Below the pieces are notes generated by a model, which was given only the letters and a program-made list of their open reading frames with translations, did not search any database and had not been told where the DNA came from. DNA of 64,000 nt from Macrocybe gigantea (Eukaryota > Basidiomycota > Agaricomycetes > Agaricales > Callistosporiaceae): assembly GCA_011319805.1 (NCBI GenBank), contig SJRY01000250.1:62001-126000 (forward strand). The letters are read 5' to 3'. Below, in pieces: positions 37,316 to 52,553 of this stretch; the stretch's first letter is position 1, and each line of letters begins with the position of its first letter. A program made the position numbers and the translations under genes.

Positions 37316-40300
37316 CTAAGGATACATTGTGTTTGACGGGAAGACAACACCGTCGGAGCGGACGAGGACGATCGGACGTCGCTTCACAGATTGCGTTTCT
37401 GGCGGTAGACAGCCGAGCACCTCTGTGCAGCGCACCTCGACAAACGGCGAAGGGTCAGAGCCGAAGAACACGCTGACAGGATCTGACTTTGAAAAGTTTT
37501 CTCCGTACACTGTCAGCATCTTGGACGCGTGGGGGTTCGGCTTCGAGAGCACGGCTCGCGAAGAAGCGCAGTTTGACTTTGGTGCCTCCGCGGCACGATC
37601 TGGTGGAAGGTATTTAACCACCCCTGGGAACGGCGTGACCGGTTTTGAGGGTATGGGGAACGAGCCCGTTTGCGGGGCATGCTGATTATCGAAGAGAACA
37701 GGTGGCACGTAAAAGTTGTACCTGATTTGATCTGGCAAACGTGGTTTAAGTCTCGCATTGTTGCACGCGTTGAAAGGAGGGAAAGAAAAGAGCTCACCGG
37801 TTCCGACGATCGTCCAAACGCTGGTCTCGCCAATGTCCACCTGCCAAAGGGCGCCGGAGGAGGCGCCAGACTCACCGGCTAGACCTCGCCTCGTCGACGA
37901 CACTGAACCCGCCGAGCTTGGCCTCCTGCGACCCTTTTGCGCGACAGGCTTGGACATGCCACCCGCGCTGGAGGTCGACCGCTTCTTCTTGACGCGACCT
38001 CCATCGTTGGACAGGAAATCGGCCGATGCGGCCGAAGGCGAAGCAGGCGCGCTACCTGTGGTGCTGCTGCCGAAGAACTCGCTGCCCGTGGACGACACGG
38101 TCGGAGAAGCAATGGGAGAACCAGGCAACGCGGGAGAATTTGGCTCGGCGCTCTGAGTGTTCCACTGTCGGCCGTCGATGGGACGGTAAGTGTTGACTTT
38201 TTCTCCCATGCAGGACAGGAAGGCACCCGTCAGTCCCGGAGTCCCAGGCTCTGGCATACCCTTTGTCGCATCGTAGACTTCAAACGCGATTTTGTGGAGC
38301 TGTGAGACAGGGTCACCGCACACCTCTCCAGGAACACAGAAGTGATCGGCAACTCCCTTGGCACCCTCTTGGAGGCCGCCTCCCACGACGGTGGTCCCGT
38401 GGTCGACTTTTCGAATGATCAACACGGGGCTGACGACGCCAGAAGTCAGACATTGCAAAACGACAGTTTGATTGTAGTAGATCGGAATTTGAGATCCGTT
38501 GTTGGAGAAGGGTATCGCGTTTGGCGGAGGAGACGGATAGTCGGGTTGGGGGGGAGGAGGAGGCGGTGCATCTATGCCTCCTGCCGGCTTGTTCACATCA
38601 ACGATGTACATCACGAATGGATCTGACGACGAAAATAAATCAGCGTTAAGTCCGAGGACGACGGCACACGTTGGCGCTCACCCCAGCTGGCCGTGCGGGC
38701 GATGAATGATGGAGTAGCGTTCCGAGATCGGTGATCCAATCCCATGAGAGGTGCGCCGTCGGACCCCTTGAACGAGGAACCAGAACCCGACACGCAAAGG
38801 TACTTGGTCGAAACTGTCTGGGAGCGGAGTCGGTGGAACAATGATATCGTAGAGCCATGATTGATGCAAACTGTTTCGTAAAAAAAAAAAAAAAGGCACA
38901 TGAGACCTAATACTGCGTAACTTACGAAAACGAGTTGACGTACGTTCCAGATTTTTGGCACTCTGCCGCTTCTTGCTCGGTTTGCTGATGACCTTTATCG
39001 GTTTGGAGGGAAATATGCCAATGACTCTCTCAGGCTCGTCGTCGGACGCGGGAGCTGTTATTTTGACAAGGGCCTCGACCTTTTTCTTCTTCTCGTCGAC
39101 GTCGGAAATGAAGAGCTGCTTTCCGACGCAACGGCCGATATATGTGGTTCCAGTAGGAGGATCGGCGACATCAAAGGATTTCCCGGAAGAGCCTGTCCAC
39201 TCTATGGAACCTTCTTGAGGCACTGGCTCTCCGGATATTGAAATAACAACACGAGGAGGGCAGAGCTTGGGCTCTTCGCCTCGGCGGACGACATCAGTCC
39301 ACCATGAGTTTCCAATCATGATCGCTGTCGGAGGAGGACAGAGGAACCTGAGAGACGTGAATTGAGAGAGAGCGTGCAATCGAATTGTGTGATGCTACGA
39401 ACCTCTTCTCTGTGCCATAAGACTTTGAGCGACTTTGCTGGACATGACGATGACCGTGCGCTCGCCAAACGCCAGGCGATTCGGAGTCCGGACATATTGA
39501 TCCAAATAAGGCCTGTCAGATCATGTCGTGGTGAGTGAGGCTACGAAGCATTGGAACGGGAGGTAACAGGACTGACCTTATGAAGGTTTGGAGGTCGTTT
39601 GAGGTGCCCATGATCGAATGGTTCTGGAGCTTCATGCGAGCCAGTGTCTCGTCGACGGTTGGCATGCTTGCCATGCGGAGGGACAAATCCTGATGCGGAC
39701 TGGGCGCCATATAATGGGGCAAGTTCTCGTAGGTCGAGACGCCGTCCCTGAAGCCATGGGTTACGTGCGGGGGATGCCGCGCAGCATATCGTCATGGGAC
39801 GAAACGGTCGGGGAGACGACCGAGGAATGGCCGAAGCGGGATTCTGGGGGTTGAAAACGACCCAGACGGTCCGGATACTGCTGCATGGAAGGATAGGGCA
39901 GATTTCCGTTGAGGTTTCCCATGGGGTAGTCGTCCATCAGATCTGAATGGTAATTGGCGGTTGTGTTGATGTTGGGGAGACGACGGTCAGGCAAGTCTGG
40001 ATAGCTCTGAGAGGAAAAATCCTTGGGGGCGGGGACGGGAGGGAAGGCCGAGTGGTGAAGACCGCCGACAGAGTCGTTTGGGGTGAGTGGCGAGACCTTG
40101 CCGCTGCTGTAGGACGAGGGGAGGCTGCTGATCATGTCGTAGGGATTGCCGTTGGAACTGCCAAAAGAAGGGACGGAATCGCCGAATGACGAATGGGAGT
40201 AGAGCCCATCCGGATTCATGTTGTAGCTGGGACCGAGAGAAGAGGACGAGGACGCGTTGGTGCGGTAGCGTTGGGATGAGAAGGAAGCCGAGGCAGAATT

Positions 40301-40660
40301 CGGGAAAAGGTCGTAGTTGGAATGCTCGGCCGAGTCGAGCGGCTCTGAGTGATCGAAGGGGTGCTGTTGCACGGAGGCCGAAAGATGGTGGTGGTTTGTG
40401 GGAGAGTTGGTGCCTTCTGAGGGTTGTAGATGGAATGACGGGTCAATGTCGGACTGAGAATAGAGGGTATGCTGCTGGTGGGGAGGTGCAGAAGAAAAGT
40501 CCAAGGACATTTTTCGGTGTTTGGGCAGAATGGAGGGGACGGCAGACGGATTGAGAAGGTCAGGCAGATCCCAGCGAGGGATGTCGGGATGAGGAGGAAG
40601 AACGGGACGAGGCGCGACAGAGGCTGAATGCGACGGAGCGCTCGAGTTGCCAATGTGCAT
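37316..40660 (-). CDS. CSL (CBF1/RBP-J/Su(H)/LAG-1) family transcription factor
   Basis: CSL proteins are the DNA-binding factors of Notch signalling in animals; fungi have them without Notch. The long N-terminal region (about 310 residues, S/P/Q-rich) is disordered. Then LARMKLQNHSIMGTSNDLQT leads to PYLDQYVRTPNRLAFGER and EKRFLCPPPTAIMIGNSWW, the first (Rel-like) DNA-binding block. LFHRLRSQTVSTKYLCVSGS is the beta-trefoil block with the conserved KYLCV, followed by FIARTASW, VSQLHKIAFEVYD and FLSCMGEKVNTYRPIDGRQW. The C-terminus VYGENFSKSDPVSVFFGSDP is the third (IPT/TIG) domain. About seven introns; one contains a run of A on the plus strand (38881-38894). The frame slips at the 5-C run 39769-39773 (GIP then PHVTHGFRDG). 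Chosen ATG at 40660 is the first in frame. Estimated 950-1,000 residues. Confidence 0.9.
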
Positions 40661-41137
40661 ACCAATTTCTGATCGGCGTTCGGCAGACACCGAAGCAGCG
40701 ACTCGTTGCTCAGCCAGCCGGGGTGGTGCCTCCCTTTTTTTTACTGTTATTATTTAGCTAGTTCTGTCAAAGCTGCACAGCGAAGAGTGTAGTGTGGATG
40801 ATGAGGGTTTCGGGGCAAGGCTTTGTCAAGTCGCGCCGACGGGCGGACGGGTAAGGGGAGTCGAGGAGGAAGTAGCAAGATTGGCGGCGAGTGACATTTA
40901 TACAAATGTTTTGTTTTTTTTTTATTTTTAATTTTATTTTCCAAAAAGTCTATTTCGGTAAGACACAACAAAGTGGAAGCCGCGGAATCCGGTTGTATCT
41001 AGGTTCATGGTGATGGTGATCAATGCAGCTCAGTCGCTGCGCCGTGGGTTTGCTCTTACCGCTCCGAAACTGGTTCAATTTACACCGATTGGCCCCAGAG
41101 TTCATTCGGCCGCGTTTCGGCACAGAGATAGATCGAT
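40661..41137. other. intergenic region upstream of the CSL gene
   Basis: This stretch holds the CSL promoter and an AT-rich block with T and A runs at about 40735-40750 and 40912-40940. I recognise no gene here. Confidence 0.5.
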
Positions 41138-41343
41138 TCAAGGCCTCGATCTCATCAAGATCCATTCGGCAAATCCCGACGGAACCAATTCTCTTTCCAC
41201 TTGGTCCCATCGCTGGCAAATCTCCACAAGCTGCTGCCACTCTTCAACACTGCCAGACGCTGCTGACCGTCTGACATCATCCTCATCCTCTTGGTCCGTG
41301 CACAAAGCCGCTCAGACTGCCACGGAGCTGCTTCCGAGGCCAT
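41138..41343 (-). CDS. short doubtful ORF, conserved-looking acidic/Trp-rich peptide
   Basis: On the minus strand ATG at 41343 begins MASEAAPWQSE. After one assumed missing base near 41320 the text continues DQEDEDDVRRSAASGSVEEW and QQLVEICQRWDQVERELVPS, then GFAEWILMRSRP and stop. The composition (acidic start, amphipathic helix with regular Trp and Glu) looks like protein rather than random sequence. Length is about 70 residues. I do not recognise a family. It could equally be a stray frame, and transcript data would be needed to accept it. Confidence 0.3.
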
Positions 41344-42021
41344 GACGGCATTCGGACCTTTTAGGGCGCATATGGGCCCTGAAAATTCAATTGACCACAT
41401 TGGAGCCTGTCGTGTGCAGGGCTGACTCGTCGCAATCAAGGTTCACATCCAATTCAAACCTCTCTCCTGAGCGCCCTCAGTCATCACAACCCTCGTATAT
41501 CAACTCGTATTGGAGACACCCCCTCCTCCTCCAAGGGTCACATCCACGGTTTGTCCCGATGCTCTTGACGTTGAATTCCTGCGTGTATGCGAAAAAAAAA
41601 AAAAAAAAAAAAAAAAAGACCGCGGTCAGTCGCGAACCTAGATTTGACATACGAGGCAAAGATGATTGAGATGTGAGTCGTCTTGGACACTTGATTGCAT
41701 GTGTCGCTCTTCAAGGGCCCAAGGGACCGCCGGGACTGAAGGCAGCCGGCGGTCATAAGCTGCTGTTGTTTGTGAAGCAGAAAACACACAATTCCACCCG
41801 ACTGCGGTTAGCATGTACGGCGCATCTTTCCCGCCACAGCATTACATAATCAAGTCAAGTGATCATGCGCACGTGAGCTGTTGCGGAACATTGGACGACT
41901 GGGAGGGGGCGCAAGTGTGTTCGATACTTGGCCACGGCGTCTGCATGCCCGTCCCATTGTCCGACAGCCATTCACCGTTTCTATTCACCGTCCGTCGACA
42001 ACGACAACGACGAAGCCGATA
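41344..42021. other. intergenic region with long poly-A tract
   Basis: This stretch of about 680 bp lies between the short ORF and the next gene. It contains the 27-A run at 41592-41618. No coding region with recognisable features is seen. Confidence 0.5.
41592..41618 (+). repeat. 27-base poly-A tract
   Basis: An uninterrupted run of 27 A is flanked by GCG and GACC. It is a simple repeat with no target-site duplication that I can see, so I do not call a retroposed copy. Confidence 0.9.
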
Positions 42022-43711
42022 ATGTCAACATCCGCTTATCGTATGCAAAAGTCCAACCCTCGGCTACCCCCTCCACCGCTTAACTTTCAACAATCCCCCT
42101 TCACTTCATCTACTCCCTCCAGCCCCCAACACACCCCGCAGACTCTCCTTTATGACCTTCCTTCCGCATCCTCTATGACACCTCCTACTAGCCCAAAGCC
42201 CAAGAGTCGCCTCATGTCTCCCTCTTCTCCGACATTTTCAACCCACTCGGCGTCAGGCAGAAGAAGTCGCCCAACTCCCCCTCCAAGCGCTCGACATCGC
42301 TCCGCAACCCCTTCTGCTATATCCTCCTCCGAACTCGAAAAGTTTGCCGAGCAATGCAGAGCATGGTTCGTCCCCGTCGTCTCTCACTCCATCTAACAGT
42401 CGAAATGACCTTTTCCGCAGGTATTTTCAACAAGATGAAAGTGCCGGACGCCTCATGACCCAGACTTTGACCACTTTGCAAGCCTCTCAACGTGCACCAT
42501 ACGCTCGCTTGCAAGCCTCCATCCGTTCCGAGTACCATCGTTCAGTCAACGCTCGAAAGACCGCAGAATTCCAGGCCCATCTTACCGCGACGCAACCAGG
42601 TGGCTCTCTCATGCCTCATGCCAGAGCAAATCCTCACAGCAGCCTGGCTAGAAAAGGTTCGTTCTCTCTTCCTCATCACTTTACCTGCGTTTTGAGACTA
42701 TAACCTCGCTCTTTCAGAGCGTCATGAAAGGATGGACAGGTTCATGCGAAGCTGGTGCACGATGGGAATGCCAGGAACCAAGCCTTTTTTTGAAGCGTGA
42801 GTCGCCCTTCACAGTCGTTCTTTATTGCCATCTCATTCGCCTTTAGCCTTTGGGCCATCATCCGTTTGCAGGTCATCCCTGAGAATCTCGGTGGTGCAGG
42901 TCCATACCGAATAGATTGGGAGTTGGATGATGCGGTCTTTAAAGAATCGGCGTATGTATTTGCATGTCTGCTCACTTGCACCACCCATAATCCGTTCCTT
43001 ATAGCGGAAAAGATTTTATGCTAGAAGCGGTTGACGTCCTGAAAGGGGTCAGTCGTCTCGTCCGCTTTCTCTCCGCTCAAGCTAAACTGCTTCACACAGG
43101 TCCTCGGCTTCGAAGAAAGGCGCTCGGCCCGACATTCTTCTGCATTGAAACGAGACTCGATGACCATCGAGGCATCCACTACTCATTCCCGATCCGAATC
43201 CCAGCCGCTGTCCAGTGACAAGAAATCCTCTGTAAATGTCGCCAACGTCGTGTCAAAACGTCCGCGAGCGCCTAGCGATCCGTTTTTAGATTCGCCAGGC
43301 GTTTCGGCTTCCGTGGGTTCCTCAACCACACACCTGTCCGGCAAGACAGCGATCACCTCCGCCTCGCAGAGCGAGGAAGACCCTCCAGGTGCCTCCTATG
43401 GAACCAGTCCCGTGTTCGACGAATCCGACGAGGAACACATACGCATATGGACTTCGCCAGACTTGTCCAACCCTGAGCTGATGCAGCTCTTGAAGCTGTT
43501 CCCTCCGTTCATCACTCGGCGGTCCCTACCCCGGTTCCCGACCGCCGTCCGTCAGCCGGACATTGAGGAAGGCGATGACGAGGGTCTCGAGGGCAGGCAG
43601 ATACACTTTGGCACGGGATCGTTGTGGGTGAGCGACAAGAGTCGCAGCGACGGATGGCAGGGTGGTTGGTGGACACGATTCATCCTCTGGTGGAGGAGAG
43701 TGTTCTGCTAG
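42022..43711 (+). CDS. conserved-looking protein of unknown function
   Basis: I do not recognise a family. The start MSTSAYRMQKSNPRLPPPPL opens a disordered P/S-rich region of about 100 residues with many SP/TP motifs. A helical block follows: SELEKFAEQCRAWYFQQDES, AGRLMTQTLTTLQASQRAPY and RLQASIRSEYHRSVNARKTA. Later exons give RHERMDRFMRSWCTMGMPGT, FFEALWAIIRLQVIPENLGG and IDWELDDAVFKESAGKDFML, so the middle looks folded and ordered. The C-terminal half is disordered again and ends with a Trp-rich segment (GGWWTRFILWWRRVFC) that could lie along a membrane. Five introns, all GT-AG, join cleanly with no frame break, which argues for a real gene. About 450 residues. Function cannot be inferred from the neighbours. 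Confidence 0.75.
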
Positions 43712-44820
43712 AATGAATATTTTTCCTTCATCGCACATCATTTTGCTCATCCTTCCATCTTATTTCTCTCCATCTCCTCTACATGCTCAAGAAGCTCCAC
43801 AGAACAGTCTGCAATACAACAAAGTATTTATATACCCGCCACATGAACATTGTTTCAAAGCCTGCTACACACATTCTGGACGTGAAAGATCTGTCGATGA
43901 AGGCGAATCTCGATCTTTCGACAACAGAGTTCGGATGCTGTTTGCCTATTTCCTTCATCCTTTCCCCTCTGGACGTTCCTGTTTTTTTTTCCCTTCCCCC
44001 CCCCCCCCTCGACTGCACATCGGTGTCATCGTTTATGTCGTTCAACAAGAGAACGTTGTATATATATATAATGTTTATATATGTATGTATGTCCTTTCGT
44101 ACGTCCTGATCGTGACACGGCGACCTCACGACGAGAAGTAGAAAAAAAAAAACTGGACATCGACGGGGACTGGCTTCACATGCGGAGCTGTCGGCAGTCC
44201 GCGCAGATCAGCAGAACAAGTCTCCAATCACTGGGGGAGGGTTGCTTATCAATACGACTCAATTGAAGCTCCCACTGTGCGCTCAAGGCCTGGGTGAAAG
44301 GTTCCCTTACGCGTCCTGGGCAGAGCATATCAAAATGCTCGAGAACCCACAGCGGTGGCTCCACGTTGAGGAGAACGGAGAGAGGGAAAGGGGGACCTCG
44401 GACGACGGGTTATATTTGGCTCTTGTCAATCTCCAGAGAACATCAGAAGCAAGCTCGAGAGAGAGCAGCGGTGCGCCAAGACCTTGAGGCTGTTATCGGT
44501 GCCTTTTTCGCCTTCTAGTGCAGGATTCGAGGGGAATGGTAACATGCTCAATTCCATTGCATGCTGGTGATCAGGATGCCGAACATTTGCAAGTCAGAAG
44601 ATGATCATGCCGTGGGATTAGCGTTCTGGACGCACATCCCATCAGTCGCAAGGACGTGAGGACAAAAGAAGCGCTGATATACGACACGTAGCAGAACTTT
44701 GCGGTTTACACTACTGATACAAGAAATGTTACACGGTTCCCAGTGGGAGACCTACTGCTGCATTTGACACGCATGTTTGCATGATGCGTGCATGCCCCCA
44801 TTAAAAGCTTTTAAGTTAAT
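43712..44820. other. intergenic region with simple repeats
   Basis: This is the longest gene-free stretch, about 1.1 kb, between two convergent genes. It contains a T then C run at about 43982-44010 and a TA/GTATGTAT microsatellite at about 44056-44094. Open frames exist on both strands but are low-complexity. I found no tRNA-like box or transposon ends. Confidence 0.5.
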
Positions 44821-45933
44821 TCAAGGGGAACGAGACACCAGTTTCCTCAGCCTTGAAGACGAGGTCAACGACGGGGGGTTCAAAGGGTAGATAAATATAA
44901 CGACAGACATTCTGTTCTCTTCCTCCAATCGCTCGATCCATCTGGTCTTTGCTTCGATGCTTTTCTCCGCCGCTCTGAGCTTTCTTTCCAGTCGGTGCAC
45001 ATGTTCAGGGAGAGCCTCCACATGGAAAAGCATCGACTCGGACGTGATTTCGAATGTCTCGGTCGAAGACTCTGGTCGCTCCTCCTGCAATCCCTGAGCA
45101 GCTTGGGACAAACCGACCAACGTTCCGTTCGCATCAAGCTGTGCCCGAGGTGAGGAAGACATCTCCGGGCTAAGGCAGGCCAGCGGAAAAATGTCAGAAA
45201 GAGTATAATCTTGAAGGGGCTCCCGGTATACTGACTCTTTAGTTTGAATTTCTTCCTCGGTTTTGATTTGAGCGTGAGCAGTATGACCGGTTGGCGGATC
45301 TGACCAGGTATGGCGTCAAACAACGATGTGAAGGCTATTATGACATACCGAGCAAACGATCTGATGTACTCTGCGTGAGGGTGGTCGGTTCGGGGCGTGG
45401 TGTATTGGGTCCCTGCCGTAACTCGGGAGTCTTCTGCCGTGAAGAAGCAGGTACCGACGACTGAGACAGAGTTTCTTCTATGATTCTGCGACGCTTCTGG
45501 GAGGGCGTTGGCTCTGGGGTCGGTGGCGCCGCCTCTCTCTTGCGTGGGGTCGCCATTATTTCGGGTGCCCTGGAGGGAGTGTTGGAAGGCGAAGGGGGAG
45601 AAGGCTGAGGCTGAGGTCTTCCTTGCAACCTGGGATCGTCTGCCCAGACTACATGCCGGCTCTCCGTTTAACGAAAAGTGCTGCAGAAATTGGGAAAAAG
45701 ACCGACCAAAGAAATCACAACGATCAGGATCGCCTCGGTCCTTTGCACAGACATAGAACTTTCTAGCGCCAATGAGTGAGCGAAAATGGTCGGACAAAAA
45801 CGGACTTTGACGACACTGACTTGTTCGGGTTCTTCTCCGTGTAGCTCGTTAGCAAACGAGCTGCGAGTCGGTGAACATGGCAGCAAACGACTCCGTTTTT
45901 GTCCCAGGGAGCAGCTGAGTGGACTTGGGCCAT
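44821..45933 (-). CDS. GRF-type zinc finger protein with C-terminal coiled coil
   Basis: The first exons give MAQVHSAAPWDKNGVVC, then CHVHRLAARLLTSYTEKNPN, KKFYVCAKDRGDPDRCDFF and VWADDPRL. This is a GRF zinc finger (Cx..H..C..CDFF-WAD), a single-stranded nucleic-acid binding fold found in Topo III-alpha, NEIL3 and APE2. The remainder is a disordered P/S-rich region with PTPSQKRRRIIEETLSQ (possible nuclear signal) and a coiled coil PEHVHRLERKLRAAEKSIEA, ending after LEEENRMLRKLVSRSP. There are four or more introns, all GT-AG, and the last gives a short exon that ends at 44821. About 250 residues. No catalytic domain is attached, so it may be an adaptor that recruits a partner to single-stranded DNA or RNA. 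This role is inference from the zinc finger. Confidence 0.8.
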
Positions 45934-46194
45934 AGCTCTAGCAGGATAACGTTGGTAGGTAAGAGACGTGCTGTCAATGTTGGACGTGCATTTTCCTGGT
46001 GACAATTCAAGCCAATGGGGAAGACTAGAGTAGTGATGTCTGACATGAGCGCCTCATAGATGAAATACGCAGCCCCAAGTTGGGAAGCTGAGTGGCCCGC
46101 TGGTTTTCTGATTCCAGTCGTCCGATCTAACATCATCGCACGATCATCTTCAAGCTCTACCATTAATTACTGGCCATACCATAGTCATTCAAAT

Positions 46195-46718
46195 ATGGAT
46201 GGCTCTCCCATAACTATCTATACAGACCGTTTAGAGCCATCTGACCCATCCCTGCCGGCCGTAGCGCTGCATGTCACGAAACTGACGAATTCTTACATGT
46301 TGTGGGTCGGTGTCACAGATGCACCGCCAAAGGAGATGGAAAAGGCAACGCTGCGGGGCCAACTGTGCAAAGATTGGGCATGTGCAATGCCTCCCATAGC
46401 GGTGTGTTTCTACCGGTTTCTGATCTTTTGAGTCATCCGCTTGAACATGATGAAGGATGACAGCGCTGCTGCAGCGACGCCCTTGTTCAGATCGGCTGGC
46501 TCCGATGTCTCGTTATCGATGGCTCAGCGATTGGGTGTGTAGAACGCAATGGCGGTGGAATATCTGCTGACGATGGAGCAGCCAAGCGTTTCAAAAAGCA
46601 GATATTTTTGTCTGTGGACATTCCTCCTTCGTTTCTGTCGATGGGTGAGGGAGTGAGCTACATGGTGGAGGCGGAGAAAGGGATCGTGAAGATGGTTTCG
46701 CAATTAGAGAACCCATAG
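46195..46718 (+). CDS. proteasome assembly chaperone 4 (Poc4/PSMG4-like)
   Basis: PAC3-PAC4 (yeast Poc3-Poc4) form a heterodimer that helps build the 20S alpha ring. The ORF starts MDGSPITIYTDRLEPSDPSL, then PAVALHVTKLTNSYMLWVG and LRGQLCKDWACAMPP. The last exon gives RFKKQIFLSVDIPPSFLSMG, then EAEKGIVKMVSQLENP and the stop. The LHVTKL...YMLWVG strand pair and the ending QIFLSVDIP...E..IV match the small beta fold of PSMG4. Two introns; about 125-135 residues, as in the family. Upstream in-frame codons to 46060 exist but the ATG at 46195 gives the family-like start. The call is by fold pattern and is less certain than the others. Confidence 0.7.
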
Positions 46719-46981
46719 TGACGGAAGACTGTCAAGCTGAGCAGGAGCGAATGATGGATGGACTAGATAGAAGGAGAGCTGTAACCAAGAGAGCTAGAGA
46801 GTCGGACGGATATTTCGAGTAGCGCATCGATTACCAATTTCAAAGCTTGACCAGTGCGGTGACGGCAGCTACACTTTTTTTTTCCCTTTCGACTGCTCCT
46901 CCATCATCGACTGCGCTGTAACTGGGTTCCAGTTGTCTCGTACCGGGACCAGACCAAACGGCGAGGCCCTCGAGCAGAGAC

Positions 46982-51077
<4,096 letters not shown>

Positions 51078-51364
51078 TGAGGTTTATCGGACTCTTTTCT
51101 CTCTCTCCTTCCTACATTTTTTTTTCTGACAAGAGTCTATTGTTGCATGAACATGACGCGGCTTTCCTGTCTGCTTTCGGTTCGACTTGTCGGTTTATGT
51201 GAGCCAGTCTTACATATCCTTTTTCTTTCTCATTCTTGCTTCCACGAGATATCCATCCACGTGTCTTACAAGAATTAACGAGGTTCATTTCTGATTCCTG
51301 GTTTCCATACGATCCATTGAAGAAAAAAAAAGACATCTAAACATTGTAGATCTCTCTATAACTT

Positions 51365-52430
51365 CTATGAGCAATTCCCATGGCTTAGTCCCAGCGTAGC
51401 AAAGAGTTCTTCGACTTCCCAAGCGCCGGCCCAATATTGAACTTGACACTTCAGACCTTTTTTCTCGCCTTCCGTTGCGATGCGCCTTTGCAATCCGCGG
51501 TGGTTGCGGCAAAGAACTTGGTCCTGGCTGATGACGGAAGGTGACCTTCAGCCATTTGTAAATCGCTGACCAACAGGACTCTCATACCTCCGCAAGTGAA
51601 GGATGGGGCAGAAATCGTTGTTTCCATCACCGATGTAAATGATGCGGTCGAATTCGACTCCACGCTCGCAAGGAAAGCGTCAAGCTCCTCGCCTGGAAAA
51701 AGGTGGTTCAGCACCGAGAAGAGGCACAAGCAATGGATGTCAGAGCCACCTTTGCACATGTTAGGACTGCAACCGACTGTGCAGCCGTGTTGTGGTCCAT
51801 CGGGATCGATACGCCGCCTCAGCTTCAGCAAGCCGGAGGAATCCCATTCAGCTGGGTTCGTGATGATTTCGTCGAAAAGGGTTTCGAGGCCTTTATCCTG
51901 TGGGTGTTTATCTTATCGTGGGGGAAAGCAAGAGATCTTATCTGCGAACCCTCAAAATGGTGTCGATGAAGATGGAATTCGAGTTTGACAGGCATAAAAA
52001 TGTAGTGCTGCCTGCAGCCTTCAGCTTAGAGACGGCTCGAACCATAGCCGGATGCTAACGAGAAATTTAGCGAGTTTTATGAATGGAGAGGCCATACTGA
52101 CGAAGGGCATGGCTCTTAGTGCATCCTGGATCCTTCCTTGGTAAGGCCACGTCCATGAATTTCGCGAAGTGACTGCGCACTTCATATGCATGACGTGAGA
52201 TGAGGTGCGGTGAATAGTAAATAAAATGTCTCCGTACACGAGATCTGTCCACTGGATTTCGTCCTTGAGATTCTTCATTTTGCGTCGGACATCTGGAGCG
52301 AGGACCTCGAACACCCATCGGTCTGTGTCTTGGTCTGCGAGGGACCTGTCGATATCTCAAATTCTGTAACTCGGTCGTGAAGACGATATGCGCACCAATC
52401 GAAATCAAAGACGACTAGCTGGCGGGACAT
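51365..52430 (-). CDS. PHOSPHO1/2-type HAD phosphatase
   Basis: Members hydrolyse small phosphate esters (phosphoethanolamine, phosphocholine or pyridoxal phosphate). The first exon MSRQLVVFDFDW joins SLADQDTDRWVFEVLAPDVR, giving the HAD motif I (DFDWSLADQDTD: nucleophile D and acid D). KNLKDEIQWTDLV follows. Later exons give LLKLRRRIDPDGPQHGC, KGEELDAFLASERGVEFDRI, then IYIGDGNNDFCP (motif IV) with LRMRVLLV upstream and QVLCRNHRGLQRRIATEGEK and WAGAWEVEELFATLGLSHGN near the C-terminus. Five or six introns. Length about 270 residues, as in PHOSPHO. It is divergent from TFB1 (123 bp between start codons). Substrate cannot be assigned from sequence. Confidence 0.85.
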
Positions 52431-52553
52431 TGAAGATGGGATTGCTCGGGGAGAATGTCGATTGCATTTTTTTATGCGATACCGGAAAATGAAGTGGCTG
52501 CTTACATAAACGGCGGATTTACTTATGGCACTGAATGTGGCTCTGGAGTCTTC

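Noticed and set aside
41592..41618. Poly-A tail of a retroposed gene
   Set aside because: No gene body upstream, no target-site duplication seen; treated as a simple repeat.
52455..52553. N-terminal extension of TFB1 from an upstream ATG
   Set aside because: The added residues do not resemble the family; MPTLVCTAKASYKK is the conserved start.
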